NCBI RefSeq assembly: GCF_003992625.1
Contig: NZ_RZMW01000010.1
Span: forward strand, 1 to 40,704
Direction of reading: 5' to 3'
DNA from: Pelagibacterium lentulum
GTDB taxonomy: Bacteria > Pseudomonadota > Alphaproteobacteria > Rhizobiales > Devosiaceae
Length of the DNA stretch: 40,704 nt
Numbering within the stretch: the stretch's first letter is position 1; every line of letters begins with the position of its first letter. Below are positions 6,748 through 15,492 of the stretch, one piece after another. Below the pieces are notes generated by a model, which was not told the origin of the DNA, did not search any database, and was given only the letters and a program-made list of their open reading frames with translations. Both the position numbers and the translations under genes were made by a program.

Positions 6748-6776
6748 GCTCCTCGCTCCGGCGGGGAGCTCTTTTT
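6748..6776 (+). terminator. Intrinsic terminator after the L,D-transpeptidase
   Basis: GCTCCTCGC (6748-6756), loop TCCG, GCGGGGAGC (6761-6769), then TCTTTTT. The nine-pair stem has one G-T pair and is followed by a T-run on the plus strand, a good Rho-independent terminator. It runs up to the stop of the opposing glycosylase gene. Confidence 0.85.
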
Positions 6777-7344
6777 ATGCGAAGGGTTTTGAATGAAAGC
6801 GGCTACCCTTTAGTCCGAAACGCCAGGGCTTTTCCGTCGCACGGGAAATGCCAATTCTTGGGCCGCTGACGATTTCGACCCGCTTTTGAGCAGGTTGCAG
6901 GCCAAACGGAGCACTCCATATCGGCAGGCCATTGTGTTCCGGTGTCGTTGCAAGCGCCTGGCCAACGCGACCCGGGCCTGTGCAAAGTCGCTGCAGCACG
7001 TCAGTATTGCGGCGACGTTTTATAGTCTCAAGGCCGTCAGTTGGCTCCAGCGCGCGTATCAGCACCGCATGGCCAGGGCGGCACACAAGATTGAAGCACC
7101 AATGGATGCCGTAGGAGCGATAGACGTAAATCGTGCCCGGCGGGCCGAACATGGCAGCGTTACGCGGAGTTTGCCCGACAAAGCTGTGAGAGGCGGGGTC
7201 ATCGAGCGCATAGGACTCGGTTTCAACGATGATGCCTGCGACGCCATTGGCTTCAAGTTTGGCACCAATTAAAGCGCGCCCGACCGAAACGACGTCGTTG
7301 TCGAAAAAGTCTGCAAGCGGGAATGTTGTCGCAACGGAGACCAT
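6775..7344 (-). CDS. DNA-3-methyladenine glycosylase (Mpg/AAG family)
   Basis: Base-excision repair enzyme that removes alkylated purines such as 3-methyladenine from DNA. At 189 residues it is normal for bacterial AAG-type glycosylases. Conserved family segments are visible: GIIVETESYALDDPASHS at 37-54 (with the acidic residues around E41/E43 where the catalytic glutamate lies), TPRNAAMFGPPGTIYVYRSYGIHWCFN at about 59-85, RALEP and LCTGPGRVGQAL. The gene is 18 bases upstream of nothing else in its direction; rather, the GGDEF gene ends 18 bases before its ATG, so the two may form one transcript with the cyclase first. No SOS or Ada-type box was seen nearby. The family is sure. Confidence 0.92.
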   Translation of the reverse strand: MVSVATTFPLADFFDNDVVSVGRALIGAKLEANGVAGIIVETESYALDDPASHSFVGQTPRNAAMFGPPGTIYVYRSYGIHWCFNLVCRPGHAVLIRALEPTDGLETIKRRRNTDVLQRLCTGPGRVGQALATTPEHNGLPIWSAPFGLQPAQKRVEIVSGPRIGISRATEKPWRFGLKGSRFHSKPFA

Positions 7345-7362
7345 ACCCGCCCTATACCGGTT

Positions 7363-8163
7363 TCAGCCAGACGGTGGAAGTGCGCTCTGGTGCTGCATAT
7401 GCTCGCTGATATTCATGGGATCGGCAAAGGCCACCCGGTTCCGGCCTGCTTTCTTAGCGGCGTAAAGGTGACGGTCAGCCCGCGCGAACAGATCCTCGAA
7501 GCGGGCGCGGTTGTCGCACATGATGCCGCCGATACTAACGGTGAGCCTATGCTGTTCGCCGTCGGGATAAAACTCTGTTTCGGCAATCGCCTGCCGCACG
7601 CGCTCGGCTACCATCCGCGCAGATCGGAGGTCGATGCCGGGCAGGAAAATGCCGAATTCTTCGCCGCCTAAACGGCCAACCATGTCGCCGCGCCGCACTG
7701 CCTTGCGCAGCGTTTGCGCGATCAGCGTCAGCGCCTGGTCCCCCACATGATGCCCAAACCGGTCGTTCACGTATTTGAAATTGTCCACGTCGAGCACCAG
7801 AAACGCGCCATAGTGATGTCGTGCGGCATTCTGGGCCAGGTCGTCTTCGATCAGGGCGATTAACGCTGCGCGGTTGAGGCAGCTTGTCAGCTCGTCTGTC
7901 GCTGCCATGCGGCCGAGTGTTTCATTGGCCTCGGCCAGTTCACACAGCTTGACAGAAACGAACAGGAACAGCGGGATGCTCAGCGCAAGCGGTAGCAGGA
8001 TCGCATTTATAAGTGCTTGATTATAGACGGCCTCCCCTAGAGTCCGGAAGGTTGCCATCGTGTAGCCGAGCGAGATGAGCGTGCAGGCAAGGGGGCCGAT
8101 TGTTGTCCAGATCAGCACGCGTATCGGACGATAGAGGGGGATGTTGGCACTCGACCCGGTCAT
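7363..8163 (-). CDS. Membrane-bound diguanylate cyclase (GGDEF)
   Basis: Makes cyclic di-GMP from two GTP. The 266 residues contain two membrane helices (about 14-36 and 50-72), a short linker and a GGDEF domain from about 88 to 250. The active-site motif is GGEEF at 166-170. An inhibitory I-site RxxD is present at R157-D160, exactly five residues before it, so product inhibition is likely. The substrate region DVDNFKYVNDRFGHHVGDQAL (125-145) is intact, so the enzyme should be active. There is no recognisable extracellular sensor domain; the loop between helices is only about 14 residues. An AGG-type ribosome site precedes the ATG. The glycosylase gene follows 18 bases downstream and may be co-transcribed. 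Confidence 0.93.
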   Translation of the reverse strand: MTGSSANIPLYRPIRVLIWTTIGPLACTLISLGYTMATFRTLGEAVYNQALINAILLPLALSIPLFLFVSVKLCELAEANETLGRMAATDELTSCLNRAALIALIEDDLAQNAARHHYGAFLVLDVDNFKYVNDRFGHHVGDQALTLIAQTLRKAVRRGDMVGRLGGEEFGIFLPGIDLRSARMVAERVRQAIAETEFYPDGEQHRLTVSIGGIMCDNRARFEDLFARADRHLYAAKKAGRNRVAFADPMNISEHMQHQSALPPSG

Positions 8164-8423
8164 TTCAGCCTCCTTGCCTGATACGGGCGAAGTTTTTCAC
8201 AGTCTCTATAATCGTCCTCTTATAATGCAGTCCGATCAATTACTTATGCGTTGTTTTCCTGTGAATCGCTGTGCGCCGAACCTAGCTATGCGCCGGATGC
8301 AAGCGCGATATGTGCGATTGGGGCCGAAATGTGGCTTGCGCAAAGGGACAGAGCTGGTTAATCAGACGTTACTGACCGGCCCATTGGGCGGCGTCATTTG
8401 GTTTAACAGACTAAGGAGCATGC

Positions 8424-8525
8424 ATGCGTAGCCAATCCAAGGCCGTATGCTGGCGGGCCGCAAGCTGGACAACAGTATGCCTGGTTTCGCTTGGTTTCAT
8501 TGTTGCTGTAATCGCAGGATCTTGA
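8424..8525 (+). CDS. Putative 33-residue single-pass membrane peptide
   Basis: A short frame with a good ribosome site (AAGGAG at 8413-8418, 5 bases before the ATG). It encodes a basic/polar N-terminus (MRSQSKAVCWRAASW) followed by one hydrophobic helix (TTVCLVSLGFIVAVIAGS). A stem-loop with 8 pairs follows about 50 bases after the stop. Upstream lie two TATAAT hexamers (8207-8212 and 8221-8226) and a CtrA-like half-perfect box at 8358-8372. The clear ribosome site, plausible topology and following hairpin make translation reasonable. I recognise no family. The adjacent ATG at 8420 gives only three codons. Confidence 0.45.
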   Translation: MRSQSKAVCWRAASWTTVCLVSLGFIVAVIAGS

Positions 8526-8576
8526 TCTGGAGCGCCGCTCCTCCTGTTGAGGCAGAACAATTCTGATATTAGGAGA

Positions 8577-8610
8577 GGGGTGCCTCGGAAACGTGGCACC
8601 CCAATTCTTT
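8577..8610 (+). terminator. Stem-loop, likely terminator of the small peptide transcript
   Basis: GGGGTGCC (8577-8584), 10-base loop, GGCACCCC (8595-8602), then AATTCTTT. The stem is perfect but the T-run is interrupted, so termination may be partial. It lies 18 bases before the start chosen for the DUF1489 gene; it could therefore also act as a leader structure for that gene. Confidence 0.5.
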
Positions 8611-8627
8611 GTCTGGATCACTTTGAT

Positions 8628-9053
8628 ATGCACATCATCAAGCTCTGCGTTGGCGTCTCTTCAGTCGATGAACTCATCGAATGGCGCGAGATGCGTCGCT
8701 CGCAGGGTTTCGCACGTGACGATGGCAACAATGTTCATCGCACGCGCATGATGCCCAAGCGGGCCGATGAGATCGTGGGGCAGGGCTCGCTGTTTTGGGT
8801 GATGGCAGGTGCGGTACGCTGTCGTCAGTTGATCGTGGGGCTGGAAGCGGCAACCGACAGCGAAGGCAAGTCGTGCTGCGACATCATTCTCGATCCCAAC
8901 GTCATCCGCACGTCCCCTTATCCACGACGCCCGTTTCAGGGCTGGCGCTATCTCGATCCCAAGGATGCGCCTTCCGATCTGGCTACTGGCAGCGACGATC
9001 AATTACCGCCAGAGGGCATGGCCGAGGATCTCGCCCGGCTCGGCCTGATCTGA
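8628..9053 (+). CDS. DUF1489 family protein
   Basis: A 141-residue cytoplasmic protein of the alphaproteobacterial DUF1489 family, whose function I do not know. The start ATG at 8628 gives the family-typical beginning (MHIIKLCVGVSSVDELIEW). The frame extends upstream to 8547, but that extension runs through a hairpin and has no ribosome site. Family hallmarks visible are the segment TRMMPKRADEIVGQGSLFWVMAG (about 30-52), the run CDIILDPNVIRTSPYPRRPFQGWRYL (about 80-106) and the C-terminal LPPEGMAEDLARLGLI. The spacing suggests that it may share a transcript with the upstream 33-residue peptide when that terminator is read through. A CtrA-like box follows its stop, ahead of mipZ. Confidence 0.85.
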   Translation: MHIIKLCVGVSSVDELIEWREMRRSQGFARDDGNNVHRTRMMPKRADEIVGQGSLFWVMAGAVRCRQLIVGLEAATDSEGKSCCDIILDPNVIRTSPYPRRPFQGWRYLDPKDAPSDLATGSDDQLPPEGMAEDLARLGLI

Positions 9054-9100
9054 GCGCAGGACGGTTTGGGCTGGATAAGCGGCTCGAATCGGCACACTGC

Positions 9101-9116
9101 TTGAGAAAATTTTAAC
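9101..9116. promoter_or_regulatory. CtrA-like box (TTGA-N7-TTAAC) upstream of mipZ
   Basis: TTGA GAAAATT TTAAC differs by one base from the CtrA consensus TTAA-N7-TTAAC. It lies in the 180-base gap before mipZ, 118 bases upstream of the chosen start. CtrA control of division genes is established in alphaproteobacteria; that this particular site is used is inference. Confidence 0.35.
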
Positions 9117-9233
9117 GAAATGCCAGCTAGCGTCGTCGCTCGGTTACAGGCGTGCGCATATGCGGGCGCTGACGCATCTGTACGCTTTTGCGGGTTTTGT
9201 GCATTTTAGTCGATGTGTCTGGTGGAGAAAAGA

Positions 9234-10127
9234 ATGCAGCACTCTGGCGCGCATGTGATTGTTCTGGGCAATGAAAAGGGCGGTTCGGGCAAGTCCACGA
9301 CGGCCTTTCATCTGGCCACCTACCTTCTTTACGAGGGCTTCCGCGTCGCAACTATCGATACCGACAGCCGCCAGCACACACTGACTGCCTATATCCGCAA
9401 CCGGCGTGAATGGACGCGGGCCCATGGGCTGGATATGCCACATTCGACCCATTTCCATCTTCCACGCACGCGCAGCGATTCCCTTGCGGAAAACAACCAG
9501 GTTGAATTTTCGATGTTCCGGCAAGCCGTCGCAGAAGTGGAGGCCGATGTCGATTTTATCATTGTCGATACGCCAGGCTTCGACACCAACCTAACACGGC
9601 TTGCCCATTCGCTGGCCGATACGCTTGTCACGCCGGTCAATGACAGCCTTATCGATCTTGATGTCATTGCCCGGATCGACCATGAGACCGGCGAAACGGT
9701 CGAACTCAGCCATTACACGCGACTGGTGCAGCGGGCGCGCAAGGAACGGATGGCCATTGACGGCAGCACGATAGACTGGATCGTTGTGCGCAATCGCACC
9801 GCCAATCTGGCTTCGCGCAACATGCGGCTTGTTCAGGCTGCGCTAGACAATCTTTCCGGCCGTATCGGGTTCCGGCTGGCCGATGGCATCGCCGAGCGGG
9901 TGATCTTCCGGTCGCTCTTTCCCATCGGCATGACCGTATTCGATCCGCTCGATGCAGATGTGTTGCAGGGCAGCGCAACCATGAGTCATGTCTCGGCGCG
10001 GCAGGAATATCGCCAGCTTGTCGATGTGCTCAATCTTGGGCTCGGCGAGCGACAGCGTAAACGCGCCAATTTGCCGTTCCAGGCTTTGCAGGGGGAAGTC
10101 GGACGTCTGCTCAACGTGGTCGGCTAG
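9234..10127 (+). CDS. mipZ: Division-plane positioning ATPase MipZ
   Basis: A ParA/MinD-type ATPase that forms a gradient from the chromosome-bound ParB complexes and blocks FtsZ polymerisation away from midcell. The 297-residue protein has the deviant Walker A motif GNEKGGSGKST with signature K15 and catalytic-loop K20, a Walker A'-like segment VATIDTDSRQHTLTAYIRNRR and Walker B DFIIVDTPG. The C-terminal part (VFDPLDADVLQ ... SHVSARQEYRQLV) is characteristic of MipZ rather than chromosomal ParA. The ATG at 9234 follows GGAGA by about 6 bases. An in-frame ATG at 9213 would add seven residues without a ribosome site. A CtrA-like box lies 118 bases upstream. Confidence 0.92.
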   Translation: MQHSGAHVIVLGNEKGGSGKSTTAFHLATYLLYEGFRVATIDTDSRQHTLTAYIRNRREWTRAHGLDMPHSTHFHLPRTRSDSLAENNQVEFSMFRQAVAEVEADVDFIIVDTPGFDTNLTRLAHSLADTLVTPVNDSLIDLDVIARIDHETGETVELSHYTRLVQRARKERMAIDGSTIDWIVVRNRTANLASRNMRLVQAALDNLSGRIGFRLADGIAERVIFRSLFPIGMTVFDPLDADVLQGSATMSHVSARQEYRQLVDVLNLGLGERQRKRANLPFQALQGEVGRLLNVVG

Positions 10128-10256
10128 AGTTTTTCAAAAAAGCACCCGGATGTGATCCGAGGGTTGCAAGGGTTTCCCGGTTCGATCGGGCCACCCGGTA
10201 ATGGCTGAGGCAGGGCCCACGCTTTAACCGAGCGCAACGCTGCCCTCCGATATCGT

Positions 10257-10535
10257 CTAGCGATTATTGATATACATGCGAACGGCGCGTGTGCCGCTTG
10301 GCGAGAAAACATCTACATCGATTTCAACGCGCGGCTGCACCATGCGACGGGTACGGGCGGAAAGCGCCATGACTACGATCAACAAGTCTGCGACTTTCTG
10401 GCGAACCGGCTTTCCGGGCTCAAGACCGCGGGTCAGTTCACGCAGCGCCTGAGAGCGTATCGCAGCATCGTCGGACGCCAGCGGCGACTGGGCATCGAAG
10501 TCACGCAATTGGTTCAGCGTGCTAGTCTCGTTCAT
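10257..10535 (-). CDS. Small conserved-looking protein of unknown function
   Basis: A 92-residue soluble protein, starting MNETSTLNQLRDFDAQSPLA. It has a helical first half with many acidic and basic residues (DDAAIRSQALRELTRGLEPGKPVRQKVADLLIVV) and a beta-like end (RVEIDVDVFSPSGTRAVRMYIN). There is no signal peptide or membrane segment; the hydrophobic run ADLLIVVMALSA is short. AT-rich DNA with TATAAT-like hexamers lies 25-55 bases upstream (about 10572-10590), so it probably has its own promoter, although the carboxypeptidase gene ends 63 bases upstream in the same direction. I do not recognise the family. Confidence 0.55.
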   Translation of the reverse strand: MNETSTLNQLRDFDAQSPLASDDAAIRSQALRELTRGLEPGKPVRQKVADLLIVVMALSARTRRMVQPRVEIDVDVFSPSGTRAVRMYINNR

Positions 10536-10598
10536 GGGGCTACTCCGTTACACATGCGCCAAGGACGATTATAAGATTTTCATTATATAATGTGGCCG

Positions 10599-12218
10599 CT
10601 ATCCTTGTACGGCCAGGCAATTGATACTGGATTGGGTGAGTGTGTCGCAGGTCAGGCGGGCCTGATTGCGGTCGCCGAAGCCGGCGAAGCGGGCACGATA
10701 GAAGGTCTGACCGTTGCGCTCAAAGATTTCGGTATAGGCGCGCAGATTTGCCAGTTCGCTCATTTCCTGCTTGGCGCCTTCAATCAGCGCCTGTGCGGCA
10801 GCCTCGCTGGGTGCGGCGCCCACCTGAACGATCCATCCACCTGCAGGAACATTGGCTGAGCTTTGGGTCGTCATCGGATCAACGAGACCGTCCGGGCGCG
10901 CAATCGGTGCAGGAGGAATAAGGACCTGGCCGTGCTGCAGCGTGGCCGTATCCGATGGGCTGGGGCCGAGGCGCAGGGTCTCTGCAATCCATGCACCAAT
11001 CGGATCGTTCGCTGGATAGCCAGGTTGCTGCTCGGGTGCTACGCCTGTCGCGACGTAGGTGGCTTGTTGAAGGGCGTTGTCGCCGGGACGCTGCGGAATA
11101 TCGGACGCTGCAACGACCTGGAAGGGAATATCGTCAGGCTGTGGCTGTGGCTGGGGCTGAGGGGCAGCAGGCTGTGCGGATGCAATCTGAACCGGGCTGT
11201 CGATGCGTGTGGGCGCCAGATGACCGGGGCGGGCCGGCGGGAGCCCGTTGAGGGGGACGGCCACGCCTGCCGCCGCTACAGCTGTTCCGTTGCCCAGCAA
11301 AGCAGGCCGCGCGATCATGGCTTCGCGCCAATAGTCGCCTTGACGGGCCCGTGGCAAATAGGTGCGCACGAGTTCGGCCACGCGCGCATTGCGGGCGGCG
11401 CCGGTATTGAAACCGAGGGCAACGACCACGATATGACGATTGTTCTGCCGTGCGGCGGTCATCAGGTTGTAACCTGACGCATTGATGTAGCCGGTCTTGA
11501 TGCCGTCCACACCGTTCTGGCCCAGCAAACGATTGTGATTGCCATAGGTGCGGCCGCCGTAAGTAAAGCTACGGGTCTGGAAATATTCGTAATAGCGCGG
11601 GAAGTGCTGGAAAACTGCTCGTGCGAGGATGGCCTGGTCCGCAGCAGTTGTAACCTGTCCGCTGTCGGGCAGGCCAGAAGCGTTCCGGTAGGTGGTGCGA
11701 CTCATGCCGAGCGCGCGCGCTGTCTGGGTCATGCGTTCGCCGAACCGGCTTTCCGTGCCGGAGATGTTTTCAGCAATGACGCGCGCAACGTCGTTTGCAG
11801 AAAGGGTCACGAGGGATTTGATTGCATTTTCCACGGTAATGGTGGAGCCGCGCTGCACGTAGAGCTTTGTCGGAACGGCGGCGGCAGCATGGGCCGAAAC
11901 ATTGAGCCTTGTATTGAGCGTCAAACGCCCGGCTTCAAGTTCTTGAAAAACGATATAGAGCGTCATTACTTTTGTAAGCGAGGCGGGGTAGCGAAGCTCG
12001 TTGGCCTTGTCCTGATAAAGGACTTGGCCCGTTTTGGCGTCCACGGCAATGCCGGCGAAGGCGCGGGGCACGTTCTGAGCCTGAGCCGGAACGGCGGCAA
12101 AGGCAAATGCGCTTGCGAGAAACAGGAGGCTTAAAACGAAACGCACAGAAAACACGCGATAACACGCGATACGCAAAGGGGTCGGCACCCTGTACTCCAA
12201 CTCTTTACTATCCAGCAT
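10599..12218 (-). CDS. D-alanyl-D-alanine carboxypeptidase with SPOR domain (DacC/DacF-like)
   Basis: Periplasmic penicillin-binding enzyme (peptidase S11) that trims the terminal D-Ala of peptidoglycan stem peptides. With the ATG at 12218 the protein has 539 residues. A signal peptide ends near AQAQ (residues 45-48). The catalytic motifs are SLTK at 80-83, SAN at 140-142 and KTG at 241-243. A long Pro/Gln/Ala-rich linker (including PQPQPQPQPDD, coded by a short tandem repeat near 11136-11160) leads to a C-terminal SPOR domain (about 460-539), which binds denuded septal peptidoglycan and targets the enzyme to the division site. The start is uncertain: no good ribosome site precedes 12218, and other starts lie upstream (12269) and just before the signal peptide. 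Confidence 0.92.
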   Translation of the reverse strand: MLDSKELEYRVPTPLRIACYRVFSVRFVLSLLFLASAFAFAAVPAQAQNVPRAFAGIAVDAKTGQVLYQDKANELRYPASLTKVMTLYIVFQELEAGRLTLNTRLNVSAHAAAAVPTKLYVQRGSTITVENAIKSLVTLSANDVARVIAENISGTESRFGERMTQTARALGMSRTTYRNASGLPDSGQVTTAADQAILARAVFQHFPRYYEYFQTRSFTYGGRTYGNHNRLLGQNGVDGIKTGYINASGYNLMTAARQNNRHIVVVALGFNTGAARNARVAELVRTYLPRARQGDYWREAMIARPALLGNGTAVAAAGVAVPLNGLPPARPGHLAPTRIDSPVQIASAQPAAPQPQPQPQPDDIPFQVVAASDIPQRPGDNALQQATYVATGVAPEQQPGYPANDPIGAWIAETLRLGPSPSDTATLQHGQVLIPPAPIARPDGLVDPMTTQSSANVPAGGWIVQVGAAPSEAAAQALIEGAKQEMSELANLRAYTEIFERNGQTFYRARFAGFGDRNQARLTCDTLTQSSINCLAVQG

Positions 12219-12502
12219 GAAAAACGCCACGCTGTTACGCCACACTCTGAGGGTAAGCGTCCGCCACAAGCCCCCAAGGGCAGGCTCTCACCTCGTTACT
12301 GGGCGCAACAATATGTCGAGGCGGTTACAAATCCGTAAAGTCGATAAAATTTAAGCCAAAACATTGGCCAATTTCTGTTTCATGAATCCTGCGCTTGAGA
12401 TTGTGATCGATACCCACTGGAATGATTGAAAACGGCCCCTTAACATCGTGGTGATTTTGCCTACATAATGATGCTGTCTAACGAGGAAATGGGACGACCG
12501 AT

Positions 12503-12922
12503 TTGACTATTTTCGCTTCCACCTCAGCTCCTGCTTCGGCGGACCGGCTCGCACATTCGCTGTTGCCGGTTACCGCAAGGCATCTGCGCGCTGGCCCGAA
12601 CGGGGCTGACGATGAGGGGCAGGGTGGCAATCAGACCGGAATTGCGACCAAGACGCGGCCTAAGACGAAACGGCCGAGCCTTTATCGGGTCTTGTTGCTC
12701 AATGACGACTACACGCCGATGGAGTTCGTCATTCTTATTTTGGAACAGGTGTTCAACAAGTCCCGTGATGAAGCAACGCGGATCATGTTGCATGTTCACA
12801 ACAAGGGTGTGGGGGAATGTGGCATCTATCCTTATGAAGTGGCCGAAACCAAGGTCACAAGGGTGATGGATGCTGCACGACAAAATCAACATCCGCTGCA
12901 ATGCGTGATGGAAAAACAGTAG
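12503..12922 (+). CDS. clpS: ClpS adaptor protein
   Basis: Adaptor that binds N-degron substrates and delivers them to ClpAP. The 139 residues have a variable, disordered N-terminal region (about 1-57) and the ClpS core from about 58: [21 protein letters not shown] (the [10 protein letters not shown] motif forms the N-degron pocket) and [21 protein letters not shown]. The only in-frame start before the core is the TTG at 12503 (a stop lies 8 codons upstream), with a weak AGGA about 15 bases before it; internal ATGs fall inside the core. The clpA gene starts 12 bases after its stop, so the two form one operon. The 284-base gap before it is shared with the divergent carboxypeptidase gene. Confidence 0.92.
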   Translation: MTIFASTSAPASADRLAHSLLPVTARHLRAGPNGADDEGQGGNQTGIATKTRPKTKRPSLYRVLLLNDDYTPMEFVILILEQVFNKSRDEATRIMLHVHNKGVGECGIYPYEVAETKVTRVMDAARQNQHPLQCVMEKQ

Positions 12923-12934
12923 GATAGGAACGAT

Positions 12935-15322
12935 ATGCCTTCATTCTCCCGCGGCTTGGAAAAGGCTCTGCATCAGGCGATGAATCTGGCGCGGGAGCGT
13001 GCGCATGAATTTGCCACGCTCGAGCACCTCTTGCTCGCTCTGACCGACGATCGTGACACCATCGCCGTTCTCAACGGCTGTGACGTCGATGTTGAGAACC
13101 TGCGTGCCGATCTTGAAGAATTCATCGACGAGGAACTCGACAGCCTCGTTGTACCGCAAGGACAGGATGCCCGGCCGACTGCTGCATTTCAGCGGGTCAT
13201 TCAACGTGCGGTGATTCACGTACAATCCTCGGGCCGGGAAGAAGTGACCGGCGCCAATGTGCTCGTTGCCATCTTTGCCGAGCGCGAGAGCCATGCTGCC
13301 TATTTCCTTGAGCAGCAGGACATGACCCGGCTCGATGCCGTCAATTTCATCTCGCACGGCATTGCCAAGTCGGGCCGCAATGCGGACCGTCCTATCCGGG
13401 GCGCAGAAGAAGGCGGTTCGGGTATGGGCGAAGATGCCGACCGGCCAGGGGGCGCAAGTCCGCAGCAAAGTTCGGCGCTGGCCGATTTCTGTATCAACCT
13501 CAACGAGAAGGCCAAGTCGGGCAAAATCGATCCGCTTATCGGACGCGGGCCTGAGCTGGAGCGCACGATTCAGGTTCTGTGCCGCCGCTCCAAGAACAAT
13601 CCGCTCTATGTGGGTGATCCTGGCGTCGGCAAGACGGCTATTGCCGAAGGTCTGGCTCGCCGCATTGTCGAAGGCGATGTGCCCGAAGTGCTTGAGGGTT
13701 CGGTTATCTATGCGCTCGATATGGGTGCCTTGCTTGCCGGAACACGCTATCGCGGCGATTTTGAAGAGCGCCTTAAGGCGATCATGAAGGAGCTCGAAAA
13801 GAAGGAAAATGTCATCCTCTTTATCGACGAGATCCATACGGTGATCGGCGCTGGCGCGACTTCGGGCGGTGCGCTCGATGCGTCCAATCTCTTGAAGCCG
13901 GCTCTGGCTTCGGGCGCGATCCGTTGCATCGGCTCGACCACCTACAAGGAATATCGCCAGTTCTTCGAAAAGGACCGTGCCCTTGTGCGCCGGTTCCAGA
14001 AGATCGATGTCAACGAACCGACAATTCCCGATGCCATCGAGATCATGAAGGGTTTGCGACCCTATTTCGAGGACTACCACAAGCTCAAATATACGGACGA
14101 TGCCCTCAAGGCGGCGGTGGAATTGTCGGCCCGCTACATTAACGACCGCAAGTTGCCGGACAAGGCGATTGACGTTGTGGATGAAACCGGCGCCCGGCAG
14201 ATGCTCGTGACCGAGGATAAACGCAAGAAAATCATCAATGTCGAAGATATTGAAAATACTGTAGCGACGATCGCCCGCATTCCGCCCAAGTCGGTGTCCA
14301 AATCCGATACCGAGTTGCTTGGCAACCTCGAAACCAATCTCAAGCGGGTCGTATTCGGCCAGGATAAGGCGATCGATGCGCTCTCGTCCGCTATCAAGCT
14401 AGCTCGCGCCGGTTTACGCGAACCGGAAAAGCCCATTGGCTCTTACATGTTCACCGGTCCGACCGGTGTGGGCAAGACCGAAGTGGCCAAGCAGCTTGCC
14501 GATACGCTTGGGGTTGAACTGCTGCGTTTCGACATGTCCGAATATATGGAGCGTCATACCGTATCGCGCCTCATTGGTGCTCCTCCGGGCTATGTCGGGT
14601 TCGATCAGGGCGGGTTGATGACCGATGGCGTCGATCAGCATCCCCATTGTGTGCTGTTGCTCGATGAAATCGAAAAGGCTCATCCAGACCTCTTTAACAT
14701 CTTGTTGCAGGTGATGGATCACGGCAAGCTGACTGACCATTCAGGCAAGCAGGTCGATTTCCGCAATGTCATCCTCATCATGACGTCCAATGTCGGTGCT
14801 ACTGAATTGGCCAAGGCGCCGATCGGGTTTGGCCGGGTGCGTCAGGAAGGCGATGACGAGGAGGCGATCAACCGGATGTTCACGCCGGAATTCCGCAATC
14901 GTCTCGATGCGATCATCTCGTTTGCGCCGTTGCCACCTTCGACGGTCAATCGTGTGGTCGAGAAGTTCATCCTGCAGCTTGAAGGTCAGTTGGCCGAACG
15001 CGGCATCACTATCGAGTTGACCCCCGAAGCCTCCGATTGGCTCGCAACCCGTGGCTATGACGAAAAGATGGGTGCCCGTCCGCTTGGCCGTGTCATTCAG
15101 GAATATGTCAAGAAGCCATTGGCTGAGGAAGTTCTCTTTGGATTGTTGCAGAAGGGTGGGTCGGTCAAGGTCACTGTTGTCGGTGAGGGCAGCGAAGCGC
15201 GTCTTGAACTCGTTTCGATCCCGCCGCGGCCTGCCCGTCCCAAGGCAATCACAGGTCCCAAGGGTGGCAAAAAGCCAACCCGGAAAGCCAAGCCCAAGAG
15301 TGCCGAACAAAAGTCAGAATAG
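12935..15322 (+). CDS. clpA: ClpA, ATP-dependent Clp protease ATP-binding subunit
   Basis: Hexameric AAA+ unfoldase that feeds substrates to ClpP; ClpS, encoded just upstream, selects N-degron substrates. The 795-residue protein has two Clp-N repeats (about 1-145), a Gly-rich linker, AAA domain 1 with Walker A GDPGVGKT at 227-234 and Walker B ILFIDEIH, and AAA domain 2 with Walker A GPTGVGKT near 508 and the DEIEKAHPD segment. No ClpB-type middle domain is present. IGFG, the loop that docks onto ClpP, is visible in PIGFGRVRQ. The C-terminus ends in an unusually Lys/Pro-rich tail ([20 protein letters not shown]), longer than in E. coli ClpA. A hairpin terminator follows at 15362. Confidence 0.97.
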   Translation: MPSFSRGLEKALHQAMNLARERAHEFATLEHLLLALTDDRDTIAVLNGCDVDVENLRADLEEFIDEELDSLVVPQGQDARPTAAFQRVIQRAVIHVQSSGREEVTGANVLVAIFAERESHAAYFLEQQDMTRLDAVNFISHGIAKSGRNADRPIRGAEEGGSGMGEDADRPGGASPQQSSALADFCINLNEKAKSGKIDPLIGRGPELERTIQVLCRRSKNNPLYVGDPGVGKTAIAEGLARRIVEGDVPEVLEGSVIYALDMGALLAGTRYRGDFEERLKAIMKELEKKENVILFIDEIHTVIGAGATSGGALDASNLLKPALASGAIRCIGSTTYKEYRQFFEKDRALVRRFQKIDVNEPTIPDAIEIMKGLRPYFEDYHKLKYTDDALKAAVELSARYINDRKLPDKAIDVVDETGARQMLVTEDKRKKIINVEDIENTVATIARIPPKSVSKSDTELLGNLETNLKRVVFGQDKAIDALSSAIKLARAGLREPEKPIGSYMFTGPTGVGKTEVAKQLADTLGVELLRFDMSEYMERHTVSRLIGAPPGYVGFDQGGLMTDGVDQHPHCVLLLDEIEKAHPDLFNILLQVMDHGKLTDHSGKQVDFRNVILIMTSNVGATELAKAPIGFGRVRQEGDDEEAINRMFTPEFRNRLDAIISFAPLPPSTVNRVVEKFILQLEGQLAERGITIELTPEASDWLATRGYDEKMGARPLGRVIQEYVKKPLAEEVLFGLLQKGGSVKVTVVGEGSEARLELVSIPPRPARPKAITGPKGGKKPTRKAKPKSAEQKSE

Positions 15323-15361
15323 CTAGCCGCCAAGGTTGGCGAGAGCTTTTCAGAAACGCGA

Positions 15362-15388
15362 AATTAGGCCGGTTTTTCCGGCCTAATT
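15362..15388. terminator. Perfect hairpin after clpA
   Basis: AATTAGGCCGG (15362-15372), loop TTTTT, CCGGCCTAATT (15378-15388): 11 perfect pairs, 40 bases after the clpA stop. No T-run follows the stem, though its AT-rich base is weak. It probably ends or protects the clpS-clpA transcript. Confidence 0.6.
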
Positions 15389-15492
15389 CATGTCGAGTTG
15401 CACGTTAAGGGGAAGGATTCTGGACGTGGGTGGTTGAAATCGGCGTGTACTCGTTGCACAGATTTGCCGATAGTTTTTGCAAGGGTTGTTTC

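Noticed and set aside
12941-14080. Long open frame (379 codons) on the minus strand inside clpA
   Set aside because: It is antisense to strongly conserved ClpA sequence, has no ribosome site, and its product resembles no protein; long antisense frames are expected from the GC-rich codon use.
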